Numbered from the stretch's first letter, positions 40,470 through 49,209 are shown. The stretch is DNA of 64,000 nucleotides from Pseudonocardia sp. MH-G8 (GCF_002262885.1 NZ_NKYF01000012.1:124001-188000), one strand, 5' to 3'. Notes: generated by a model not told the origin, from the sequence alone. Numbers and translations are program-made.

Positions 40470-41050
40470 CAGTCGCCCTTCCGGCTGTGGGCGTAGAGGT
40501 CGCGGAGCAGGCAGACCTCGGCGAGGTGGTGGATGAGCTCCCGGTTGATGTGGAGCACCAGCTCGGCGTAGCTGAGCTCGGCGAAGGCGCCCTCGGCCTC
40601 CCCGACGGGCCGGGCCAGGCCGTCCTCACCCAGCGACTCGACGCCCGCCAGCCAGGTGGCGTACGCGGCATCGAGTTGGGACAGCGCCTGCGATGCGGTC
40701 GCCGCGTAGTCGAAGGAGTAGTAGTCGGTGGGGGCGGCGCCGAAGTGCGAGGCGTTGCGGACCGCCAGCACCCCCACGATCACGTGCCCGAGCCGCCAGG
40801 CGATGGTCGTCACCGGCGCAGGGTCGGGCTCGGGGAAGGCGAAGTCGATGGTCATCGCGCCGCCACCGGCCTGCATCTGCGCCGTGCCGGTGCCGCGCGG
40901 CCGGACGTTCCAGCAGTCGGGCACGGGCTCCCAGAAGTACTCGTCGTCGGTGAGGCCCTCCAGTCGCTGCCGCAGCTGGTGCTGCCAGTGGAATTCGATC
41001 TGGTCGCGGAGGGCGCGGTTCCAGGTGGTGCTGGTCGTCGGTGCGCTCAT
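40469..41050 (-). CDS. DinB-family protein (putative metal-dependent thiol transferase fold)
   Basis: A 193-residue four-helix-bundle protein. L-T-D-D-E-Y-F-W-E-P, then the conserved first His in W-R-L-G-H-V-I-V-G-V and the later H-I-N-R-E-L-I-H-H-L-A-E give the expected three-His metal site. DinB proteins use mycothiol or bacillithiol, or are detoxification enzymes. It is divergent from a WYL regulator 61 bp away and coupled to the VOC gene, so the three probably form one regulated stress or detoxification unit. Confidence 0.82.
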   Translation of the reverse strand: MSAPTTSTTWNRALRDQIEFHWQHQLRQRLEGLTDDEYFWEPVPDCWNVRPRGTGTAQMQAGGGAMTIDFAFPEPDPAPVTTIAWRLGHVIVGVLAVRNASHFGAAPTDYYSFDYAATASQALSQLDAAYATWLAGVESLGEDGLARPVGEAEGAFAELSYAELVLHINRELIHHLAEVCLLRDLYAHSRKGD

Positions 41051-41111
41051 GACGCCATGGTGGCAGGCAATGCGGACAGCTGTGTTCCGCTATTCGTGAG
41101 ATCCTCCGCGA

Positions 41112-42080
41112 GTGAGCGAAGGGACCACCGAGCGGGTGTTGCGGCTGCTGTCGCTGCTGCAGCGCCGCCCGGTGTGGACGGGGCCGCAGCTGGCGGCGGA
41201 GCTCGGGGTCACCGATCGCTGCGTCCGCCGCGACGTCGAGCGGCTGCGCGCGCTCGGCTATCCGGTGAACGCGAGCCAGGGCGTCGGCGGTGGCTACCAG
41301 CTCGGCGCCGGTACCCAGCTCCCGCCGCTGCTCCTCGACGACCAGGAGGCCGTCGCCACCGCGGTCTCGTTGCGGCTGGCGGCCGGGGGCACCGTGGCCG
41401 GGGCGAGCGAGGCCGCCCTGCGCGCGCTCGCGAAGCTCGACCAGGTGATGCCGCCCCGGCTGCGCTCCGAGATGCGTGCGCTGCAGGACTCCACGTCGAC
41501 CCTCACCGGCGGGGGCGTGGAAGTCGACGGCGAGGTGCTGATGACGCTGGCCCGTGCCTGCCGCGACGCGGTCCGGGTCCGCTTCACCTACGCCGGCCGG
41601 GCAGGCGGGACGAGCAGCCGGATCGTGGAGCCGGTCCAGCTGGTGGCCACCGCCCGCCGCTGGTACCTGATGGCCTGGGACGTCGACCGGGACGACTGGC
41701 GCACCTTCCGCCTGGACCGGATGCAGGAGGTCGTGGCCACCACCTGGCGCTCCACCTCCCGCGAGCATCCCGATCCCGTGGCCTACGTGCAGCGTTCGGT
41801 GGTCGCCGCGCCGTACCTGCACGTGGCCCGGGTGCGGGTGCACGCTCCGGCCGCGCTGGTCCGCGACCAGGTGCCGCAGCAGGTGGGTTCGGTCGAGGAC
41901 GATCCCGCCGGCGCCGAGGGCTGGTCGTTGCTGGTCGTCGGCGGCGACGACCTCGACTGGATGGCGGCCCACCTGGCCCGCCTCGGCCACGAGCTCGAGA
42001 TCCTCGAACCCCCCGAGCTGCGCGATGCCGCCGCGCGGATGGCTGCGCTGCTGACCTCCATGGCCGAGGGGAGCGCGTGA
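41112..42080 (+). CDS. WYL-domain transcriptional regulator (YafY type)
   Basis: A 322-residue protein from GTG 41112. The N-terminal winged helix has R-V-L-R-L-L-S-L-L-Q and T-D-R-C-V-R-R-D-V-E-R-L-R. The WYL domain has A-R-R-W-Y-L-M-A-W-D and D-W-R-T-F-R-L-D-R-M, and the WCX extension follows. WYL domains sense nucleic acids or small ligands. It is divergent from dinB, with an 8-bp ACAGCTGT palindrome at 41076-41083 in between, and is its likely regulator. Confidence 0.9.
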   Translation: MSEGTTERVLRLLSLLQRRPVWTGPQLAAELGVTDRCVRRDVERLRALGYPVNASQGVGGGYQLGAGTQLPPLLLDDQEAVATAVSLRLAAGGTVAGASEAALRALAKLDQVMPPRLRSEMRALQDSTSTLTGGGVEVDGEVLMTLARACRDAVRVRFTYAGRAGGTSSRIVEPVQLVATARRWYLMAWDVDRDDWRTFRLDRMQEVVATTWRSTSREHPDPVAYVQRSVVAAPYLHVARVRVHAPAALVRDQVPQQVGSVEDDPAGAEGWSLLVVGGDDLDWMAAHLARLGHELEILEPPELRDAAARMAALLTSMAEGSA

Positions 42081-42099
42081 CCGACCACCGGCACCGGGC

Positions 42100-42573
42100 C
42101 TACGCGCTCCCCGTCAGCAGGCGCCGGGTGCGGGCCGGCGCCGACGCGGGCAGCGTGGCGAGGACGTCGGCGAGCGTGACGCCGGCGAGGCTCGCGCGCC
42201 ACGCCTCGTGGGCGTCGGCCATCTTCTCGGCGAGGACGCAGGTGCGGCGGCAGTCCTCGGGTGGCAGCGCTCCGCGTCCCTGCTGCCGGATCTCGCGGCA
42301 TTCGTAGGGCGGGGAGGGGCCGTCGACGGCCTCGACGATCTCGAGGAGCGTGATCCCGGAGGCGGGCCGGGCGAGTCGGAACCCGCCGCGCGGGCCCGTG
42401 TTCGCGGTCAACAGGCCCGCCCGGACGAGCGCCTGCAGCTGCTTGGCGAGGTAGGGCGCGGGCAGGTCGTAGTACCGGGCGAGCTGGGGAGTCGACACGG
42501 CGGTCCGCGGATCGAGCTGCGCCAGCGTGGTGGCGCAGTGCAGGACCCACTCGGTGCTCACCGGCAGCTTCAC
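42100..42573 (-). CDS. Rrf2-family regulator with cluster-type cysteines
   Basis: A 157-residue protein from GTG 42573. The winged helix has V-S-T-P-Q-L-A-R-Y-Y-D-L-P-A-P-Y-L-A-K-Q-L-Q-type turns and R-G-G-F-R-L-A-R-P for the wing. Three Cys, in Y-E-C-R-E-I-R, E-D-C-R-R-T-C, are spaced like the [2Fe-2S] or [4Fe-4S] sites of NsrR/IscR/RsrR. It is divergent from an NmrA-like reductase gene; RsrR in Streptomyces is likewise divergent from an NmrA-type NAD(P)-binding protein, so a redox sensor controlling it is likely. Confidence 0.88.
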   Translation of the reverse strand: MKLPVSTEWVLHCATTLAQLDPRTAVSTPQLARYYDLPAPYLAKQLQALVRAGLLTANTGPRGGFRLARPASGITLLEIVEAVDGPSPPYECREIRQQGRGALPPEDCRRTCVLAEKMADAHEAWRASLAGVTLADVLATLPASAPARTRRLLTGSA

Positions 42574-42582
42574 GCGGTCAGC

Positions 42583-42605
42583 ATATCGTCGATATTGCAG
42601 ATCTG
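42583..42605. promoter_or_regulatory. ATATCG-T-CGATAT palindrome, probable Rrf2 operator
   Basis: A 13-bp perfect palindrome (42583-42595) lies 9 bp from the Rrf2 start, followed by an 8-bp CAGATCTG palindrome at 42598-42605. Both are in the 56-bp divergent gap before the NmrA-like gene, so one site can serve both promoters. Assignment to this Rrf2 protein is positional. Confidence 0.6.
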
Positions 42606-42629
42606 TGTAGTCCGGGATAGGTTGCGGAC

Positions 42630-43373
42630 ATGCGGATCGCGGTCGCCGGCGCCACCGGCAACATTGGAGCCCTCACCGTCGCAGCGCTCGAGCGCGGCGG
42701 TCACGAGGTCGTGCGGATCAGCCGTTTCCTCGGCGTGGACCTGCTCACCGGCGAGGGGCTCGACGATGCGCTGACCGGCGTCGAGGCGGTCGTCGACGCC
42801 ACCAACTCCACATCGCCCGACCGGGCCGAGGCCGTCGCGTTCTTCGGCACGGCCACGGCGAACCTGCTCGGCGCCGAGCAGCGGGCCGGCGTCGGGCACC
42901 ACGTGCTGCTCTCGATCGTCGGGATCGACGGAGTCGAGGGCAACGCGCACTACGCGGGCAAGCGGGAGCAGGAACGACTGGTCGCCGCGGGGCCGGTGCC
43001 GTGGACGATCGTGCCGGCCACCCAGTTCCACGACTTCGCGGAGATGGTCGCGGGGTGGGCCGAACAGGACGGCGTCGCGCCGATCGCGCCGCTGCTCGTG
43101 CAGCCGATCGCGCCCGCCGACGTGGCGACCATCCTCGCCGAGGTGGCGACGGGGGCACCGCAGGGACGTCACGTCGACGTCGCCGGGCCCGCTACGCAGG
43201 ACCTCGTGGACATGGCCCGCCGCACGCACCAGGCACGCGGCCGCGCGGTCACCCTCGTCCCGACGTGGTCGGCGGTGTTCGGTCCCGCGATGGCCGGGAA
43301 CGTGCTGCTCCCGGGTGCCGACGCGCGCCTGGCCCCGACGACCTTCGAGGAGTGGCTCGCGGAGCAGCGCTAG
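42630..43373 (+). CDS. NmrA-like atypical short-chain dehydrogenase
   Basis: A 247-residue protein. It starts M-R-I-A-V-A-G-A-T-G-N-I-G with the NAD(P) motif GATGxIG and has a V-L-L-S-I-V-G-I-D-G and H-Y-A-G-K-R-E-Q-E segment with Tyr-x-x-x-Lys geometry. NmrA-type proteins sense NAD(P) redox state or reduce small carbonyls and quinones. It is probably controlled by the divergent Rrf2 cluster regulator as a redox-response pair. Confidence 0.83.
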   Translation: MRIAVAGATGNIGALTVAALERGGHEVVRISRFLGVDLLTGEGLDDALTGVEAVVDATNSTSPDRAEAVAFFGTATANLLGAEQRAGVGHHVLLSIVGIDGVEGNAHYAGKREQERLVAAGPVPWTIVPATQFHDFAEMVAGWAEQDGVAPIAPLLVQPIAPADVATILAEVATGAPQGRHVDVAGPATQDLVDMARRTHQARGRAVTLVPTWSAVFGPAMAGNVLLPGADARLAPTTFEEWLAEQR

Positions 43374-43510
43374 CGCGTCTGCCACCTACCGTCGCCGGCT
43401 CGCGGTCTGATCGCCAAGAATGGTCCTGGAGCCGCAGGTCTGCCGCTCTGGCACCACTTTCGCTGATCATGGCCGCCCTGCGTTCCGCGGAACGCGCTTT
43501 TCATGATCAG

Positions 43511-43558
43511 GTAGACGTGATCGGGGTTCAGGAAAGATCCAACCCCTCTCACGTCTAC
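43511..43558. repeat. 48-nt stem-loop in the repeat island
   Basis: GTAGACGTGA (43511-43520) pairs perfectly with TCACGTCTAC (43549-43558). Inside, after a symmetric 2-nt bulge on each side, GGGGTT (43523-43528) pairs with AACCCC (43541-43546) over a 12-nt loop. The hairpin is far stronger than chance and no gene covers it. It could be a repeat unit, a terminator for the NmrA-like gene or part of a small RNA. Confidence 0.6.
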
Positions 43559-43696
43559 GTCGTCATGGAATCTCCTGTGGTCGCGCCGTTCCCGGCTCGA
43601 GGCCACTGCCTCATACCCCGGGCCCTGGCCTTCCGCGCAGTCGGCCGGGTTCCCCGATCCCTGCCCGTCGGCGGGGTGGCGGGTTGGCACAACTGC

Positions 43697-44038
43697 CGAA
43701 TATCGGGGCTGGGTGGGCGGCCGTCCCCGGCGCGGGCCCAGGCCCGTTCCGGACGAGCCCGTCGCTGCCGCTTGCATGCGCACCTTGCGGTGGTCCCGAT
43801 CCACCCCCTCACGATGATCATCGGGCCGGTTCGAGGCGTGTTTCCGGCCATGATCGCCAGGATCGGGACACCAGCTGCAGGGGTGCGGCTCATGTCCCTC
43901 GTTCGCTGATCAAGGCCGTCGTCGAAGGGGTTCTGGAACGGCACCACAGCCGGTCGAGTGGCACCTGGCCGCGACGGGCTCGTCCACAACAGGCCTGGGC
44001 CAGGTCGGGGACGGTCGCCCGGACGACCACGATATTCG
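43697..44038. repeat. Long imperfect inverted repeat (about 69-bp arms)
   Basis: Left arm 43697-43765 and right arm 43971-44038 are imperfect reverse complements: both carry CGAATATCG, CCGTCCCCG, GGCCCAGGCC and GGACGAGCCCGTCGC in the same order when the right arm is inverted. Similarity fades but continues inward (GTGGT.CCG.TCCA). The design is like two copies of a repeat family in opposite directions, or a MITE-like element. Confidence 0.6.
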
Positions 44039-44343
44039 TGGCTTCTACCCAACCCAGCCACCCTCGGCGCTGAGGACGAGCCCGGCGCCGGACCTACTGC
44101 GAGTGAGACCCCGGGCGGGGTGGGGCAGGAGGTGTCGAGCCGGGGACGGCGCGCCCACGGCAACCCGGCCTACGAGGCAGGGCCCCGGCGAGGGCGACGG
44201 CGGGGCGCAGGGTCGAGGGGCGCTCGCGCACCCCCCGTGTCCCGTCGCGCCGCTTGATTCGCGCTGCCCGTCGACGGGGGCGTTGGGGGGAGCGTGGACG
44301 GGGTGGTCGCTGACCCGGTGGGGGTTCGTGCCCGAAGGCGTCG

Positions 44344-45738
44344 CTAGCGGGACGCGGACCGGCGGGCCCGTAGTTGCTGACGGCCGATGTCGGCGAGCAG
44401 GAACAGCAGCAGCGTCACGCCGAGGACGGGCAGGAACACCCCGGCCACGACGGCGACCGCTCCGACGAGCAGGACCGCGCCGGGGCCGGGCCGCAGGTCG
44501 CCGCCGGGCGGCCCGGCTCTGCCGCCGCGGGTCGGGCGGCGCAACCACCACATGCGGTAGCCCCAGACGACCAGGCAGAGGACGGCGAGGGCGAGCGCGG
44601 CGAGGGCGACCTGGTTGGCGACGCCGAACAGCAGGCCCATGTGCGCATCGACGCCCCAGCGCGCCAGCTTCGCCGCGAGCGGCCAGTCGGCGAAGCGGAG
44701 CGTGTCGACGACCGTGGCGCTGGTGGGATCGACGGCCACCGAGTCCTGCTTCTCCGGCCAGGAGCGCTGGACCTGCCCGACCACCCACGCCTCCCCGTCA
44801 CCACCCGGGAGGAGGGCGACCTGGTCGGAGACCGCGGCGGCGCGGGCGGCGGCGAGGACGCGGTCGGCGGTGGCGCCCAGTACTTCGGGATCGGCGGAGT
44901 CGGAAGGGGCGCCCTGCGCGGGCAGGGCCGTCGCGACCGTGGGCGTGGACCAGTCGAGGCTCGCGCGCAGCGCGGTGACGTTCGCACCCGCGAACTGCGA
45001 CCACGTCAACCCGGTGGCGGAGAGGAACAGCATGCCGACGGCCGCCCACAGTCCGACCGCGCCGTGCCAGGAGCGCAACCGGACGCGGCCGGTGGCCGAC
45101 CCCTGCGGCAACAGGGTGCGCCGGACGCGGGCGCGGCGGCGGCGCCGCGCGGTCCACAGGGCCCCACCGGACAGTGCGAGGACGCCGAGCCAGCTGGCGG
45201 CGACCTCGCTGTAGAGCCGCCCGACCGGGCCGAGGTGCAGGGTGCGGTGCAGCTCGTCGACCCAGGCGCGGACGGGCAGCCACTCGCCGTAGGTGTCCAG
45301 GACGGCGCGGACCTGGCCGGTGTAGGGGTCGACGAAGGCGGTGCGCGAGTACTCCTCCTCGACGCCCGGGGCGTCGAACGTGACCCGGGTCGTGCCGTCG
45401 GGGGAGCGGGGTGGACGGATCTCGGTGACCGTCCCGTCCGGTACGGCCGCGGCCGCCGCCACCACCTGCTCGCGCAGTGGCACCTGGGCGGTCCCGACCG
45501 CGGGCACCGTCAGGGCGTCGTGGTGCACGAGCGACTCGAGCTGCGGGGTGATCGTGTAGAGCAGGCCGGTCGTGGCGGCGACGAGGAGGAACGGTCCGAC
45601 GAAGATCCCCACGAAGAAGTGCAGGCGCAGCACCAGCGGCCGCAGCCCGGACCACCACCAGTCACCACGGGACCGGGCGACGTCGGTCGACGCCGGTGCG
45701 ACGCCGGCTGCCGGATCGGCGTCGAGGGTGTCGGTCAC
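44344..45738 (-). CDS. PepSY-domain membrane protein (PiuB / iron-regulated family)
   Basis: A 464-residue protein from GTG 45738, with GGAGG upstream. The first helix carries L-R-L-H-F-F-V-G-I-F-V-G-P, typical of the PepSY-associated TM family. Two PepSY-like segments include V-D-P-Y-T-G-Q-V and V-D-P-T-S-A-T-V-V. Further helices contain L-H-L-G-P, R-S-W-H-G-A-V-G and D-A-H-M-G-L-L, whose His residues resemble heme or metal ligands. About five TM helices. PiuB-like proteins help use iron-siderophores. It is downstream of the DUF5134 gene (43-bp gap) on the same strand. Confidence 0.82.
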   Translation of the reverse strand: MTDTLDADPAAGVAPASTDVARSRGDWWWSGLRPLVLRLHFFVGIFVGPFLLVAATTGLLYTITPQLESLVHHDALTVPAVGTAQVPLREQVVAAAAAVPDGTVTEIRPPRSPDGTTRVTFDAPGVEEEYSRTAFVDPYTGQVRAVLDTYGEWLPVRAWVDELHRTLHLGPVGRLYSEVAASWLGVLALSGGALWTARRRRRARVRRTLLPQGSATGRVRLRSWHGAVGLWAAVGMLFLSATGLTWSQFAGANVTALRASLDWSTPTVATALPAQGAPSDSADPEVLGATADRVLAAARAAAVSDQVALLPGGDGEAWVVGQVQRSWPEKQDSVAVDPTSATVVDTLRFADWPLAAKLARWGVDAHMGLLFGVANQVALAALALAVLCLVVWGYRMWWLRRPTRGGRAGPPGGDLRPGPGAVLLVGAVAVVAGVFLPVLGVTLLLFLLADIGRQQLRARRSASR

Positions 45739-45781
45739 GCGAGAACCTCCGGAAATCGGTCGGCGGGTGCAGGGCGGCTCA

Positions 45782-46492
45782 TCACATCGCGAGGAGCATC
45801 GCGCCCATCCCGATGCTCATCAGCAGGTGGCAACAGGCGTCGGTGCGCGGGCCGGTGAGCCGGGCGAAACCCGTCGGGACGGCGCGGGTGGCGACGGCAC
45901 CGGCGCCGGGCGGGGGTCCCGCGCAGGCGTCGGCCCCGGTCCTCGGTCGCACCGCGCGGACGCTCCACAACACGGCCGCGGCTGCGAGCAGGACCACGAA
46001 GGCACCGTTCACGGCGAGCACCCACGGCGGGGTCGCGGAGGCCACGGCGTGCGGGGTGAGCGCCTCGGCGGTACCGCCGCCGTGGTGGTGGGCGTGCGCA
46101 CCACCCCCCGCGGCCGTGGCTGAACCGGTCATGCCCATCAGCTGCGGCATCGCCGCCACCATCCACACCATCGCGGCGACCATGACGAGGTGGTAGGCGT
46201 CCCCGACCCGTGCGTGCCCGGGCGCGGGGAGCGCGAGGCGGCCGAGGAACCACACGGTCAGCAACCCGAACAGCACGAGCTGCAGGACCCCGCCGGCACT
46301 GGTGGGTCCCCCTGTCCACCCCGTCGCCATCCCGACCATCGCCAGGCTCATGAGCAGGTGCGACAGCTCCGCGAGCCGGTCGCCGCCCGGCCCGGCCCCG
46401 GCGGTGAGCAGCGCGAGGCGCACCAGCGAGTAGGCGCCGGTCACCACGAACACGACGGTGAACACCAGCGACAGCGCGGTCGATGCGAACAC
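45782..46492 (-). CDS. DUF5134-type membrane protein
   Basis: A 236-residue protein from GTG 46492 (AGGAGGAGGG upstream). About six hydrophobic helices, with recurring His-Met pairs: L-S-H-L-L-M-S-L-A-M, Y-H-L-V-M-V-A-A-M-V-W-M, and C-C-H-L-L-M-S-I-G-M-G-A-M at the end. A loop has H-A-H-H-H-G-G-G. These fit DUF5134, with a His/Met-rich look suggesting metal (copper) contact. It is the first gene of a two-gene unit with PepSY; the frame stays open beyond the start. Function unknown. Confidence 0.7.
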   Translation of the reverse strand: MFASTALSLVFTVVFVVTGAYSLVRLALLTAGAGPGGDRLAELSHLLMSLAMVGMATGWTGGPTSAGGVLQLVLFGLLTVWFLGRLALPAPGHARVGDAYHLVMVAAMVWMVAAMPQLMGMTGSATAAGGGAHAHHHGGGTAEALTPHAVASATPPWVLAVNGAFVVLLAAAAVLWSVRAVRPRTGADACAGPPPGAGAVATRAVPTGFARLTGPRTDACCHLLMSIGMGAMLLAM

Positions 46493-46578
46493 GTCCCCTC
46501 CTCCTGCTCCCGAGAGGAGAGGTCGTTCGCGGGCACGCGGTGGTTCCCGGGACCCGACCGCCCGCAGGAGCCGGTTCC

Positions 46579-46704
46579 GCATACGAGGGCATACAGCTGT
46601 GTCCGGACATCGTGATGGCGGTCGACCACCTGCTTCCGGCCGTGCTCGCGGCCGAGATACGGAGCCGATGACCTGTGTCGGCCGTCCTGTATCCTCCTGC
46701 ATAC
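46579..46704. promoter_or_regulatory. GCATAC / GTAT-N8-ATAC sites, probable GntR operators
   Basis: GCATAC occurs twice 10 bp apart (46579-46584 and 46589-46594), and a dyad GTAT-CCTCCTGC-ATAC lies at 46689-46704, 31 bp before the GntR start. A further GTATAC sits at 47505-47510, upstream of the ThDP enzyme gene. FCD-type GntR proteins commonly bind GTATAC-like dyads. Assignment is positional. Confidence 0.5.
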
Positions 46705-46735
46705 GCGGAGCGATCGGGCGCTCCGGGAAGGCGAG

Positions 46736-47392
46736 GTGACCGTGGCCGGGGCCGTGCGTGGCGGTAATGCCCTCGATCCCTACGCCCAGCTCAAGGAATC
46801 GATCTACCTGGGTGATCTCCAACCCGGCGAGCACCTCGTCGAGACCTCGCTCGCCCAGACCTTCCGGGTCAGTCGCACCCCCATCCGCCAGGCCCTCACC
46901 CGGCTCGAGCAGGACGGTCTCGTGCTCCGCACGGCGTCCGGGCTCGTGGTGCGAGACCGTACGCCCGGCGAGGTGCTCGACATCTACGAGGTGCGCATCC
47001 TGCTCGAGGCGCAGTGCGGCCGCGCCGCCGCCGAGCGGCGCACCAACAACGACATCATCGCGCTGCACCAGGCCCACCGGCGCTACGTGAACGCCACCGA
47101 GCTCGACGCGCGTGGCCGGGTCGCCGCCAACCGGAGCTTCCACAGCATCGTCTGGCAGTCCACCCACCAGCTCGCGCTCATCGACCTGCTCCAGCGGGTC
47201 GAGGTGCAGCTGGGTCGCTTCCCGCTCACCACGCTCTCTTACGAGGGGCGCTGGGAGGAGACGGTGGAGCAGCACGCCGAGCTCGTCGCCGCCATCGAGG
47301 CGCGCGACGGCGACCGCGCCGCCGAGGTGGCGGGCCGGCACTTCAGCGAGGCGCGCGACATCCGCCTGAAGCTCTGGGAGAACGAGGACTGA
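46736..47392 (+). CDS. GntR-family regulator, FCD type
   Basis: A 218-residue protein; GTG 46736 has GGAAGG upstream, and GTG 46742 is an alternative. The winged helix has S-R-T-P-I-R-Q-A-L-T-R-L and the FCD domain has E-V-R-I-L-L-E and the metal-type N-R-S-F-H-S-I-V and E-Q-H-A-E-L-V. It precedes, on the same strand, a ThDP enzyme, an aldehyde dehydrogenase and a Usp. GTAT/ATAC-type half sites lie before it and before the ThDP gene, so it probably regulates both itself and that operon. Confidence 0.9.
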   Translation: MTVAGAVRGGNALDPYAQLKESIYLGDLQPGEHLVETSLAQTFRVSRTPIRQALTRLEQDGLVLRTASGLVVRDRTPGEVLDIYEVRILLEAQCGRAAAERRTNNDIIALHQAHRRYVNATELDARGRVAANRSFHSIVWQSTHQLALIDLLQRVEVQLGRFPLTTLSYEGRWEETVEQHAELVAAIEARDGDRAAEVAGRHFSEARDIRLKLWENED

Positions 47393-47589
47393 GTTCCCGC
47401 CTGCCGCCGACCTGCACCGCCGGTCGGCGGCATCGTCATGCCCTTTCCTGCTCGCCGTCCGGGCTCGCCCCGCGGCGCACGGCAGCATCCGAGCGTGTGC
47501 AGATGTATACCGAGCTGTTAGGCTCCGCCCACCACGCCGCCGAACGCGGGCGGACCGGAGACGACGACGTTGACGAGTTGGTGAGGTGG

Positions 47590-49209
47590 ATGTCGGTGAG
47601 CCGAACCGTTGCGGCAGTGGTCGCCGAGTACCTGGCCGAGGCCGGGGTCTCGCACGTGTTCACCTATCCCGGCGACCCCACGGTGGAGTTCCTCGAGGCG
47701 CTGCGGCTGCAAGGCACCGAGATCGTGCTGGGGCGCCGCGAGGGCACCGCCGCGTTCATGGCCGAGGGCATGGCGCAGGCCACCGGAGACCTCGGCGTGT
47801 GCGTGTCCACGCTCGGCCCGGGTTCGACGGCGCTGGTCAACGGGGTCGCCGCCGCCCAGTGGGACCGCGTACCGATGCTGGCGATCTCCGGACAGATCGA
47901 GGCGGCCCGCGAGCAGTTCTTCACCCACCAGGTCGTGGACCACGGGCGGCTGTTCGGGTCGATCACCAAGTGGGCGGGGAGGCTGGAGACCGCGGCCGTG
48001 GGGCCCACGCTCCGCAAGGCGATGCGCACGGCGGTCGCCGAACGTCCGGGCGCCGTGCACCTCACCGTCGGCGGCGACGTCTTCAAGGCCCAGGCCCCGG
48101 ACGAACCGGTGGCGCTGCCCCCGCTGGAAGCGCGCTCCCTGGGCGTCCAGGTGCACGGGCACGGCGGCGACACCCCGGATCCGGTGGCCCGCCTGGCCCG
48201 CAGCCGCAGGCCCGTGATCCTGGCCGGGATCGGCGCCGTGCGGGGCGAGGCGACCAAGGAGCTCGTCGCCCTCGCGGAGACCGTCGGTGCCCCGGTCGTC
48301 GTGTCGCCGATGGCCAAGGGCGTGGTGCCCGAGGACCACCCGTACTTCGCGGGCGTGCTCGACATGGCCTGCAACAAGGTCATGTGGGACCTGCTCGCCG
48401 CGAGCGACCTCGTGGTGGCCGTCGGCTTCGACGCCGTCGAGCTGATCAAGCCGTGGTCGCTTGCCGTGCCGGTGCTGCACGTCGACGCCGTGCCCAACAC
48501 CGACCAGGTCTACCAGGCCGACCTCGAGCTGGTCGGTGGCATCGCGGACGTCCTGCGGTGGATGGCCGACGAGTGGCGCGGCGAGCCCCGCACGGACCCC
48601 GGCGACGTCGCGGCGCACCGCGCCCGCCTGCGCGAGGTCTACTACTCGGGGCGCGTGACCGATCGCCTCAACCCCACCGACGTCCTCGACGTCGTGCGCG
48701 GTGCGATGAACGACGATGCCGTCGTCGCGTGCGACGTCGGTTCGCACAAGCTGCTCGTCGGGCAGGGCTGGGCCACGCCGTCGCCGCGGGGCGTGCTCAT
48801 GTCCAACGGGCTGTCGTCGATGGGGTTCGGCGTTCCCGCGGCGATCGCGGCCAAGCTGGCCTTCCCGGACCGGCCCGTCGCCGGTCTCGTCGGGGACGGC
48901 GGGTTCGCGATGGCCGCTACCGAGATGAGGCTGGCGGCGAGCGTCGGGGCGAACCTCGCGGTGGTCGTGTTCGTCGACGAGAGCCTCAACCGCATCGAGC
49001 TCAAGCAGGCGGTGGCCGGCTACCCGAGCACGGCCACCCGGATCGAGGCGACCGACCTGGTGAAGCTCGCGGAGTCGATGGACTGCGACGGCGTGCGCGT
49101 CACCTCGGTGGCCGAGCTCGAGCGCGCCACCGCGGGCATCAACGACCTCACCCGCCCACTCGTCGTCGAAGCCGTCATCGACCCCGCCCAGTACGAGGCC
49201 CAGTTCTGA
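47590..49209 (+). CDS. Thiamine-diphosphate-dependent enzyme (acetolactate-synthase-like)
   Basis: A 539-residue protein from ATG 47590; GTG 47596 has a better-placed AGGTGG. Domains: N-terminal PYR with the catalytic Glu in R-R-E-G-T-A-A-F-M-A-E, a middle domain with P-V-I-L-A-G-I-G-A-V-R, and a C-terminal PP domain with G-D-G-G-F-A-M-A. The usual Asn-Asn end of the ThDP motif is Asp-Glu (V-D-E-S). It is not a housekeeping IlvB, since no small subunit follows. It overlaps an aldehyde dehydrogenase, so a 2-oxoacid decarboxylase giving an aldehyde is likely. Confidence 0.8.
   Translation: MSVSRTVAAVVAEYLAEAGVSHVFTYPGDPTVEFLEALRLQGTEIVLGRREGTAAFMAEGMAQATGDLGVCVSTLGPGSTALVNGVAAAQWDRVPMLAISGQIEAAREQFFTHQVVDHGRLFGSITKWAGRLETAAVGPTLRKAMRTAVAERPGAVHLTVGGDVFKAQAPDEPVALPPLEARSLGVQVHGHGGDTPDPVARLARSRRPVILAGIGAVRGEATKELVALAETVGAPVVVSPMAKGVVPEDHPYFAGVLDMACNKVMWDLLAASDLVVAVGFDAVELIKPWSLAVPVLHVDAVPNTDQVYQADLELVGGIADVLRWMADEWRGEPRTDPGDVAAHRARLREVYYSGRVTDRLNPTDVLDVVRGAMNDDAVVACDVGSHKLLVGQGWATPSPRGVLMSNGLSSMGFGVPAAIAAKLAFPDRPVAGLVGDGGFAMAATEMRLAASVGANLAVVVFVDESLNRIELKQAVAGYPSTATRIEATDLVKLAESMDCDGVRVTSVAELERATAGINDLTRPLVVEAVIDPAQYEAQF

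Larger units (their letters stand above)
43374..44343. other. 970-bp gene-free island rich in inverted repeats
   Basis: This lies between convergent genes (NmrA-like and PepSY). Open frames here look random (Pro/Arg/Gly-rich, no ribosome-binding sites). It holds a 14-bp palindrome CGTTCCGCGGAACG (43481-43494) flanked by CTGATCATG (43463-43471) and CATGATCAG (43502-43510); a long hairpin (43511-43558); the direct repeat TTCGCTGATCA at 43459-43469 and 43902-43912; and a pair of imperfect inverted arms about 69 bp long (43697-43765 and 43971-44038). It may be made of related repeat units. No transposase gene or target-site duplication was seen. Confidence 0.6.

Noticed and set aside
43684..44073. 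Small open frames inside the repeat island
   Set aside because: No ribosome-binding sites, random-looking composition, and they run across the inverted repeats.
43374..44343. The island as an insertion sequence
   Set aside because: Inverted arms exist, but there is no transposase-like frame and no target-site duplication was found.
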